Positions 1 through 12,457 of a DNA stretch of 12,457 nucleotides are shown piece by piece (the stretch's first letter is position 1; each line of letters opens with the position of its first letter). The notes under the pieces were generated by a model that saw only the letters and a program-made list of their open reading frames with translations, was not told where the DNA came from and did no database searches. The stretch comes from JBDIBB01 sp039812685. GTDB taxonomy: Bacteria > Acidobacteriota > Vicinamibacteria > Vicinamibacterales > JAFNAJ01. Location: positions 1-12,457 of the forward strand of contig JBDIBB010000112.1 of the NCBI GenBank assembly GCA_039812685.1, written 5' to 3'. A program made the translations under genes and the position numbers.

Positions 1-135
1 GCGGCGGCGGTGTTCGGCGTGCTCGCCACGCTGGTGGCGTCTCTCACAACGGCTCTGGGAGACCTGAGATGGCATGTAGCCTCACTCGGGACTGATCAGC
101 GCCAGCCCCACCCGGAACTCCACGGGCCACTGGTG
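1..135. other. Left-edge segment without a supported gene, possible rearrangement or mobile-element junction
   Basis: This segment lies downstream of the broken methyltransferase. Minus-strand frames are closed by stops at 136-138, 96-98 and 44-46, and none of the short translations resembles a methyltransferase. A plus-strand frame is open from the edge to a TAG at 169-171 (57 codons, hydrophobic at first), but I cannot recognise its product. A perfect 8-bp palindrome, CTGATCAG, lies at 92-99. There is no strong stem plus T-run terminator. It may be the end of an inserted element or flanking DNA joined by a deletion. The sequence alone does not decide. Confidence 0.4.
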
Positions 136-2598
<2,463 letters not shown>

Positions 2599-2599
2599 C

Positions 2600-5418
<2,819 letters not shown>

Positions 5419-5422
<4 letters not shown>

Positions 5423-8400
5423 GCCCGCACCCCGAAGGTGTTCCTGTGCCGGTCGAACAACGGCTCCCAGGGCTCGTCATGGCGGAAGCGGACGACGGTG
5501 TAGCCGGCGTCGATCAGCGCGTCCTCCTGCTGCCGGTCGGTGGCCTGCTGGCCGGGCTCGTCATGGTGGGGACCGTCGATGAAGACCGCCAACTGCAGCT
5601 CCTCGTAGAGGAAGTCGGGCCGGACGTTGCACCTGGCGATCAGGACCTGTCCGGCCGAGGGCAGGCGCAGGCGGTAGCGCTCCAGCGCCTCGAGCCAGCG
5701 CCGCTCCAGCTCCGACCCGCACTGGTTCATCAAGCGCTGCAAGTGCTCCTCGCGCGTGGCCGCCGTCGGCGACGCGGAGACGGACGCGGCGGCGAGCTTC
5801 ATCAGCAGCGGCTTGGCGCGATGGCGATCGAGCAGCCGGTGATCGCGCTGGTTCGAGTAGCTCATGAGGCAGTCGTAGCAGGCGGCCTCGCAGTCCTCCC
5901 GCGCCCGCGGCGCCCGCCGGAGGTCCTCGCCGGTGTCGGGATGGAAATGGCAGATGTCGAGCGCCTCGCGAGCCACGTCGCGCAACGCGCCGGGATCTTC
6001 GACGAGCCGCCGCAGCACGCCCGCGCCGCCCTCGGCCGACTCGTAGAACAGTACGAACCGCCGATGGTCGGGGTTGGGCAGCGGCTCGGCGGCCAGCTCG
6101 CTTTCCTCCAGCTGGAACCGAGCCTGAATGGCGGACTTCAGCGCCGCCTGTAGCGACGCGATGTCCTCGACGCTGGACGAGTCGTGCACTTCGAGCAGCA
6201 GCGCGTTCCGCCGGTCCTCGACGTAGGGGATGACGCGCTTCACGACCGGCCCCACGGGATCTGCGCCGTTGTCGTCGTCGTCGAGGTCCTGATCAGATTT
6301 CCAGTAGCCGTGCTGGACGTCGAGCGGGAACCCCTGGAGCGCGTGGTTGTTGCGCCTCGTCCAGCCGAAGTTGACGCGCCACAGGGTGGCCGCGTGACCG
6401 TAGCTGAGCGAGGCGAGCCGGTCGCCGTTCACGCTGACCGTGGCCAGCTCGCGAACCGGGCGTCCGCCGACGTTGGCGAAGCGCAGCGCCGTGCGCAGCT
6501 CGTAGCCCAGGCGAAGCCGTTCCTCCTCGTCCGAACTGATGCGGTCACGACGTCGCGTGGAGACGTTCTCCAGCCGGAACAGGTCGCGGATGCGGCCTTC
6601 GAGTTGGGTCCCGCAGAACTCGCAGACGTCGGGGCCGGCTGAATCGGTGATCGGGTGCAGGTAACCGCAGCGGCCGCACTGCTTGGCCTCGGAGGTGAGC
6701 AGGTCCTGACCGCCGGGCCCCACGGCCCGCGCCGGGAGGATTACCCGGTTGATCAGGTAGCGCGCACCCTCGTGGTAGATGACGGCCTTCGGCCCGAACT
6801 CCGAGATGGCGAGGAACCGGGGCCTGGAGACGTAGTCCTCCTCACCCTTCGTGTTGCGCCGGCCCGGGATGTAGGCCGAGAGCGGCAGCCGGGGGAAGCT
6901 GTAGCCGGGCAGGAACCCCTCGCTGGCGAAGTAGCGGTAGCTGTAGAAGTCGGACTGGCGCACGTCGCCGGCCTGCGTCAGCAGCTCCAGCTGCGCCTCG
7001 GCCTCGGCGCGCAGCCGCTTCGCCTGCGCGCGCGCTTCCGGCGTCGCCGCGGCATTGCCGATCACCAAGTGGGCCGCATCACGCTGCTTCTCGGCGGCCC
7101 GGTACATCCCACGCCAGCGCTGGCAGGCGCGTTCGAACTCCGCTGGCGCCTGCGCGAGCACTTCGCTGATCCACTGGTCGATGAACCACGGCGCATTGGC
7201 CAGTTCGCCGGACACCGAGGCCAGCACCGACTCGGCGCGCGTCAGGGCCAGCGCCGCGGGCGTCTCGTCCGTCAGCCGTTCGCGAATCGCGGGTTGGATG
7301 GCCAGCGTCGGAGGCGTGCCGTCGAGATCGAGGACGTCCTTGAGCGAGGAGCCCAGCCCCTGCCTGGTCTCCCTGAGCCAGATGGCCTGCACGTGCGACC
7401 TGACTAGATCCTCGTTGGCCAGGTCGAGCCGCGGCGGGGCCACGCTGCCGGCCACCATCCGCTCGGGCCGCCGGAAGAAGTACTGGTCGTGGGAGTTCCC
7501 CGACGCGCAGTAGGTGAACACCAGCGCAGGCTGCCCGCTCCGGCCGGCGCGGCCGCTACGCTGGGCGTAGTTGGCAGGCGTGGGCGGCACGTTGCGCATG
7601 TTCACCGCGTTCAGCTCCGAGATGTCGACGCCCAGCTCCATCGTCGGCGAGCAGAACAGGACGGGCAGCGTCGCGGCACGGAACTGCTTCTCGCGCTCCT
7701 CCCGCTGCGACGCTCGCACCTGCGCGGTGTGCTCCCGGGCCGACAGGCCGTGCAGTTCGGCCGCTATCGACTGGTAGAAGCGCACGAAGAACGGGTTGAC
7801 GCGCCCGCCTGTCTGCCCCGGCCGTGGGCGACGGAGCGGGTCGTGAGGCGCCTTCGTGCCGTCGGCGGTCATCCATCGCATCGCGGCGGCCTGCAGTTGG
7901 TACCCGGGCACTTCGTCGGCGCCGTGCGGCTCCGAGACGCGCTCCACCTGCCCGCCGATGCGCAACACCTCCAGCAGGTCGCGCATGATGCGCGTGGTGT
8001 CGTCGAAGTCCAGCCTGGCAGCCACGTTGGGGAACGTCGTGGACCGGCGCAGGAACTGCCCGTACGCGCCTCGCGGCGACAGATAGGTGTAGCCCTGGTA
8101 GTCGGTGGGCCGACTCGAACGCGGCAGGAGCAGCGTGGCGTGCTCCAGCGAGTTCACTTGCTCGTCCTCGTCGAAGCCCCAGGGGGCCCTGAGCCGCTGG
8201 GCGCTGCGCCGGTGGATCTGCTCCTGAGCCGTGATGTCGAGGTAGTCCACCTTGATGGCCAGTTCGCGGCGCATCAGGTCGAGCAGGACGCGCGCGACGT
8301 GCTTCCTGGCGTCGTGGCTCGCCGTGGCGAGCGCCTCGTGCCGTCCCTGCCATACCTCTTCCGCCGCGCACAACTCGTCCAGCGCGGCGTACTCGATGGC

Positions 8401-10611
8401 CATCAGGCCGCACTGCTCCAAGTTGGGCGAGGTAATGCGCCAGCCCCGCTGCAGGTCGCGGTAGAGCCGATACCCCAGCACGTCCCGCAGCGCACGCTCG
8501 GTCTCGGTCTTGGCGAGGAACTGCGCGCCGGGCTCCGACGCGTAGTCGGCGAACGGCAGGCCGATCGTGTTGAAGGCGCGCTGGGAGAGCACCTCGTGGC
8601 CGAGGCCTTCGGCGCCCGCATCCAGGCAGGCCCGATACAGGGCGGACCGCAGCAGTCCAATCTGGACGAAGTCGTTGAAGTGGCCGGCCTGCAGCGAGGC
8701 GTCCTGCCGGTTGTCGGTGAAGCTCAGCAGCTTCTGCGCTTTCTTCTCCAATCCGGACTTCCGCAGGTGGCGCACCGCCGACAAGCTCAGGACCGTCGTC
8801 GCCGTGCTCCGACCCTCGGTGGCGAGCGTCGCGAGCTTGCCGAAGTCGGAGCGCTGGCGCGCCGAGTGCACGACGCCGCAGGAGAGACAGAAGCGGAACG
8901 GCGCCGGGACGAACTGGATCGACATGCCGCCGCCCACGACGACGCCGTCGGGCGTCACGCTGAGGGCCTGCGGCAAGTGTTCGCGCTGGGATCGCTTCAC
9001 GGCGCGGCGGCCGCCCGCGGTCACCTCGACCCAGTCCTCCGGCAGCCGGTCGAGCAGCGCGTCGCTGTCCATCGGCCACGGGTCCGTGGTGCTGGCGTAC
9101 AGGAAGCCGGCGACACGACCGTCCTCGCGGCTCCTGTCGTTGAGCGTTCGCGGCTCGACAATGCGCCGCTGGCGTTCCCTGTCGTCGCGGGCGTGGACGA
9201 CGTAGTACTCCTGGCCGCACTCGCGGCAGAAGGCCAGCGGCAGGAGGATGCGGGAACGATCGCCCGGCACGAACTGCTGCGCCTGCAGCGTGATGTAGCG
9301 CGAGTCCTCGGGCTCCAGTGAGGCGTAGACCGTGTCGCCCCGGCTGATGAACTGGTGGAGGCGGAAGGCGAACGCGGGAAACCCTGTCTGCGGGTGACGG
9401 GCGTCGAGGAACCCGGCCAGCAAGGTCTGCTCGATGGCCTGCGCGGCCAGATTCCCGTCCTCACCAACCAGGCGCGCCAGTTCGGCGGCGGCGCCATCCT
9501 CTCCCCGAACACCCCGCGGCACGCGCCGTCGCAGGCGGCCGGAGGGCTGCTCCGCCTCGAGGCCGAACGTGGTCTCGATCCACGACGCGAGAGGATCGGC
9601 CACGAACGCGTGATAGTCGGTGGGCGGGGCCTTCGACAGCCGCGTCCTGAGCTGCTCGATGGCGGCGGCGCCGCCGTCGAAGAGGGGCGTGGCCCGCCGC
9701 AGCGTTTCGCCGATCACGTGCTCGGCGCGTACCTCGCGGCCGAACAGCAGCGTCGCCACCCGGGCGACCTCGGCTCGTTGTTCGTCCCAGGTGCCGCCGC
9801 TCGCAAGCGTTGCGGAGGTGCCCACGCACTGCAGGTCCACCGCGTTGAAGGCGTCCGCGGCGCGGCGAACGAGCAGCGCGACGTCCGCACCCTGGCGCCC
9901 GCGATACGTGTGCAGCTCATCGAGCACGAGGAATCGAAGGCCCGAGGCGGCCTTCACCAGCTGCGACTCGTAGGGACGGGTCAGCAGCAGCTCGAGCATC
10001 ACGTAGTTCGTGAGCAGGATGTCGGGCGGGGATGCGATGATCGCCTGCCGCTCCTCGTCGCTCTCCTGGCCCGTGTAACGGCGGAACGTGACGGGAGCCT
10101 GCCCGCCGCCGTAGCCGAACCGCAGGAACTTCTCCAGTTCCCCGAGCTGGCTGTTGGCGAGGGCGTTCATCGGGTAGACGATGACCGCCTGAATGCCCTT
10201 GCCCGACCCGCGGCGCAGCACGTAGTCGACGATCGGGACGATGTAGGCGAGGCTCTTGCCCGAACCGGTGCCGGTGGTGAGGACGTAGTTGGCGCCCGTC
10301 TTGGCGGCCTTGATCGCATCCACCTGGTGGCGGTGCAGGCGCATCGGTTCGCCGTCACCTTCTGGCCCGGACTTCCGACGGAAGATGCGGCTGCATTCCT
10401 TGTGCAGCACGCCGGCGGCGACGAGTTCGTCGATCCACTCGCCGGGCTCGAAGGCGGGGTTCAGCTGGATGAGCGGCTCGGGCCAGAGGCGCCCGGCCCG
10501 GAGTTCGCCCTCGACGGCCTCGCGCAGTCGCGCGTCGCGGATCTCCAGGAAGCCGCGCACGTAGGCGGCGTAATCGTCGACGAGGGCGGAGCGGAGGTTG
10601 AAGACGTCCAT
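5419..10611 (-). CDS. DruE/DrmAB-like DEAD/DEAH-type helicase with DUF1998 and C-terminal nuclease domain
   Basis: A protein of 1730 residues from the ATG at 10611. RecA lobe 1 carries Walker A TGTGSGKS at 113-120, motif II DELH at 231-234 (Leu replacing the Ala of DEAH) and SAT at 266-268. Cysteine pairs at 462/465 and 575/578 could bind zinc. RecA lobe 2 begins near SFTDNRQDA (about 630), has a roughly 300-residue insertion, then motif V TMELGVDIS at 990-998 and motif VI QRSGRAGRSG at 1017-1026. A four-Cys knuckle follows at 1312, 1315, 1330 and 1333. The DUF1998-type region, about 1520-1590, has EGGAGV and Cys 1554, 1574, 1578 and 1581. The last 100 residues resemble Vsr/DUF559-like PD-(D/E)XK nucleases (RPDF with D1666, then FIDGPHHD with D1679). 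The single-chain layout matches Druantia DruE; in DISARM, DrmA and DrmB are separate proteins. It probably unwinds or translocates on invading DNA. Its stop overlaps the next start by 4 nt. The helicase/DUF1998 call is strong, the nuclease call moderate, and the system assignment inferred. Confidence 0.87.
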
Positions 10612-10636
10612 GGCTGAGTACGGATCGATGAACGGT
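10612..10636 (-). other. 25-nt intergenic spacer that decides the start of the large helicase
   Basis: This is the gap between the TGA of the UvrD-like gene (10637-10639) and the preferred ATG of the large helicase (10609-10611). No strong purine-rich Shine-Dalgarno sequence is visible, so translation of the next gene probably relies on coupling to the upstream stop. An in-frame ATG at 10687-10689 would add 26 residues and overlap the UvrD-like gene by 53 nt. The added residues are not protein-family-like, whereas the sequence after the inner ATG (MDVFNLRSALVDDY) looks like a normal start for this helicase family. Confidence 0.5.
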
Positions 10637-12457
10637 TCAGCGTGAGACGTGCGTTTCCGACTGACTGTCGAGATTCCAGAGGCTTCCATCGAACCCGTCG
10701 AGCAACGGCGCCCTCGATGGTTCCGGTCCCACGACGAGCAGGGCCCGCATCGCGCGCGACATCGCCACGAACATCGTGCGGCGCTCCTGCGCCAGCCGCT
10801 CCTGCCGTTCCTCGTCGGTCATCTCCGGCTTGAGCGGCGGCCATGGCATGTCCAGTTGTCCAGCCAGCGCCACGACGGGAAACTCCAGCCCCTTCGACGA
10901 CCTGAGGGTCAACACTTTCACGCATTTGGCGCCGAGGTCGAGTTCCTTGCCGGCCATGAACCGGGCCTCGAGTCCGTGGCGCTGCAGCTCCGCCGCGACG
11001 CGTTTCCCCGCCTTCTCCGTGGGGACCAGGACTGCGGAGGCGGCAAAGCCCAGATGGAACTCCCGGGCCGCACGTGGAAGGTAGCGGGCCAGCAGGGCCG
11101 TCTCTTCCGAGGTCGTCTTCACCCGACGCACCGCCGGCATCGGCCCGTTGTTCACATAGCGCCGCTCCACCTCCTCGGCTTCGAGCACACCATCCGCGAG
11201 ATAGGAAGCCGTCGCCTCGCCAATCTCGGCGGTCGAGCGGTGATTCACGCGGAGCACGCCTGTGCGCCCGCGGAACTTCAGGCTCTCGTGGACGTCGGTC
11301 CACCGGAAGCCGGAACCGTAGATGGACTGGTTGGCGTCGGCGGTCAGGAACAGCCGCCCCGGTAAGTGACACAGCCTGACGAGAAGCTGCAGCAGGCTCG
11401 GATCGATGTCCTGCGCCTCGTCCACGATGACGGCATCGAACGGCGCCGGCCCCTTGCCTGCCGCAACGAGTGCTGCCGCACGTGCCCGGAGACGCTGCCA
11501 GGTCGTGACCCGATTCCGGTCGAGCAGGGCGTGAAACGACGCGCGGACGGCCCACACGGCGCGACGCTGCGTTTCGCTGAGGGGCACTCGCCGCCCCGGA
11601 CGCCTGGCTGCCAGGTAGGCCTCGACGGTCTCGATCCGTCGTGCGTCGATGACACCACCGATCTCCTCGAGCACGTACTCGGGCCCAAGCCGGGCGATGG
11701 TCTGAGACTGCGCGCGCTTCTGCAGCGAGTTCCCCTCGAAGTGCGCGCCGGACACCGCCTGCTGCAACAGTTGCAGAAGCTCGTGACCGGACACCATCGC
11801 ATGGCACTCGCCGTTGTGCGTGACTACGCCCATCGCCACGCTGTCGGCAGTGCGCACCTCGATGCGTTCGGCGTCTGGCCCAAGCAGCCCTTGCAGGAGC
11901 TGCTGCGAGAACGCGATCAGCGCGTTGGTGTACGTGGTGAACAAAAGGCGCGGGCGCTCGATGCCTTGCCGGCGCAAGGCGTGCAGCATGGTTCGAGCTC
12001 GATAGAGAGCGACCGTGCTCTTCCCTGTGCCAGGGGCGCCCTTCACGAGCGTCGGTCCCGTCGAATCGACGGCCCACGTCACGTACTTCTCCTGCTCGGC
12101 GTCGAGGCGCAGCAGGAACCCCAGCAGTTCGCCCTCTTTGAACTTCAGCAGGTCGTCGGGGTCCTGCACAACGAACTCGCGGGCCTGGACCACCTCCGGC
12201 GCCCTTCGTTCGAACAGCGCCTCGTGAATTCGCAGCAGGTGTTCGTCGGGTACGCCGCTGCAATCCAACAGCGCAGCTTCGTCCTTCACGAGAAGCAGGG
12301 CCTTGTGATGCTCGGCAGGCACGTGAAGGCTGCGCAACAAATCCTGGTCGATGGGTCGGGGCAGCGGAACCGCGGGCGCCTTCGGGGCAAGGAGCCGTTC
12401 CCAGTCGGGCGCAGCTGTCCTCGCGGCACCGCCGACTTCGCCATCAAGCCCCCCTAG
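10637..12457 (-). CDS. UvrD-like superfamily 1 DNA helicase, 5' end beyond the window
   Basis: ATP-dependent 3'-5' helicase-type motor, first visible gene of the operon. The frame is open from base 12457, with 606 residues visible, so the protein is N-terminally incomplete; the TTG at 12338-12340 is only an internal codon. Motifs in visible numbering: Walker A GAPGTGKST at 140-148, motif II DEAQD at 346-350, motif III TADANQS at 372-378, VNHRST at 404-409, TLRSSKGLEF at 517-526 and FVAMSRA at 563-569. These are the superfamily 1A set in the right order. The roughly 100 residues before Walker A form a Leu/Pro-rich linker (for example DLLRSLHVPAEHHKALL). It resembles the region that follows a RelE/ParE-like N-terminal domain in some UvrD-like proteins of defence islands, but that domain, if present, lies outside the window. 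No nuclease motif is visible. The gene ends 25 nt before the next one, implying cotranscription. The helicase call is secure; its role in the system is inferred. Confidence 0.9.
   Translation of the reverse strand, partial: LGGLDGEVGGAARTAAPDWERLLAPKAPAVPLPRPIDQDLLRSLHVPAEHHKALLLVKDEAALLDCSGVPDEHLLRIHEALFERRAPEVVQAREFVVQDPDDLLKFKEGELLGFLLRLDAEQEKYVTWAVDSTGPTLVKGAPGTGKSTVALYRARTMLHALRRQGIERPRLLFTTYTNALIAFSQQLLQGLLGPDAERIEVRTADSVAMGVVTHNGECHAMVSGHELLQLLQQAVSGAHFEGNSLQKRAQSQTIARLGPEYVLEEIGGVIDARRIETVEAYLAARRPGRRVPLSETQRRAVWAVRASFHALLDRNRVTTWQRLRARAAALVAAGKGPAPFDAVIVDEAQDIDPSLLQLLVRLCHLPGRLFLTADANQSIYGSGFRWTDVHESLKFRGRTGVLRVNHRSTAEIGEATASYLADGVLEAEEVERRYVNNGPMPAVRRVKTTSEETALLARYLPRAAREFHLGFAASAVLVPTEKAGKRVAAELQRHGLEARFMAGKELDLGAKCVKVLTLRSSKGLEFPVVALAGQLDMPWPPLKPEMTDEERQERLAQERRTMFVAMSRAMRALLVVGPEPSRAPLLDGFDGSLWNLDSQSETHVSR

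Noticed and set aside
7489..9321. 610-residue plus-strand open frame antisense to the large helicase, and a similar one at 9355-10617
   Set aside because: These are also composition-driven shadows. The minus strand carries continuous helicase motifs through both.
10612..10689. Upstream ATG at 10687-10689 as the start of the large helicase
   Set aside because: It would overlap the upstream gene by 53 nt and add 26 residues without family character. The ATG at 10609-10611 begins a family-like N-terminus. It cannot be fully excluded.
10461..12263. 600-residue minus-strand frame overlapping the UvrD-like gene
   Set aside because: It is an Arg/Ala/Gly-rich out-of-frame translation. The other frame holds all superfamily 1 motifs in order.
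12338..12340. TTG start for the UvrD-like gene
   Set aside because: The frame stays open for 39 further codons to the edge with linker-like coding sequence, so the gene is cut by the window and does not start here.

Overview
This is a G+C-rich window (about two thirds G+C or more by eye) in which one strand carries everything. Four long genes are packed head to tail on the minus strand and read from the right edge to the left. Base composition, Arg/Ala-rich proteins and the extensive antisense open frames suggest a high-GC bacterium such as an Acidobacteriota, Myxococcota, Gemmatimonadota or actinobacterial lineage. Nothing in the window fixes the taxon.

Layout in transcription order: (1) a UvrD-like superfamily 1 helicase, 10637-12457, whose 5' end lies beyond the right edge; (2) a very large superfamily 2 helicase, 5419-10611, with a DUF1998-type cysteine module and a C-terminal PD-(D/E)XK-like (Vsr/DUF559-like) nuclease domain; (3) a SNF2-family helicase of the DISARM DrmD type, 2600-5422; (4) an Eco57I/PglX-like N6-adenine DNA methyltransferase of the DrmMI type, 136-2598. 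Gene 4 stops about 48 residues after its NPPW catalytic motif begins and appears truncated. The junctions are a 25-nt gap, a 4-nt ATGA overlap and a 1-nt gap, so this is almost certainly one transcript with coupled translation. The leftmost 135 bases hold no gene I can support.

The set looks like an anti-phage defence operon related to class 1 DISARM (DrmD + DrmMI + DrmA/DrmB/DrmC), but it is not the canonical arrangement. DrmA- and DrmB-like functions sit in one DruE-like polypeptide, the nuclease is fused to that chain instead of being a separate PLD-family DrmC, and a UvrD-like helicase is the leading partner. By analogy, the methyltransferase would mark self DNA while the helicases and nuclease act on invading DNA. 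The loss of the end of the methyltransferase raises the question of whether the locus is still functional or is kept in an altered form.

No tRNA, rRNA, CRISPR array, complete insertion sequence, promoter or convincing terminator was found. The operon promoter must lie right of the window.
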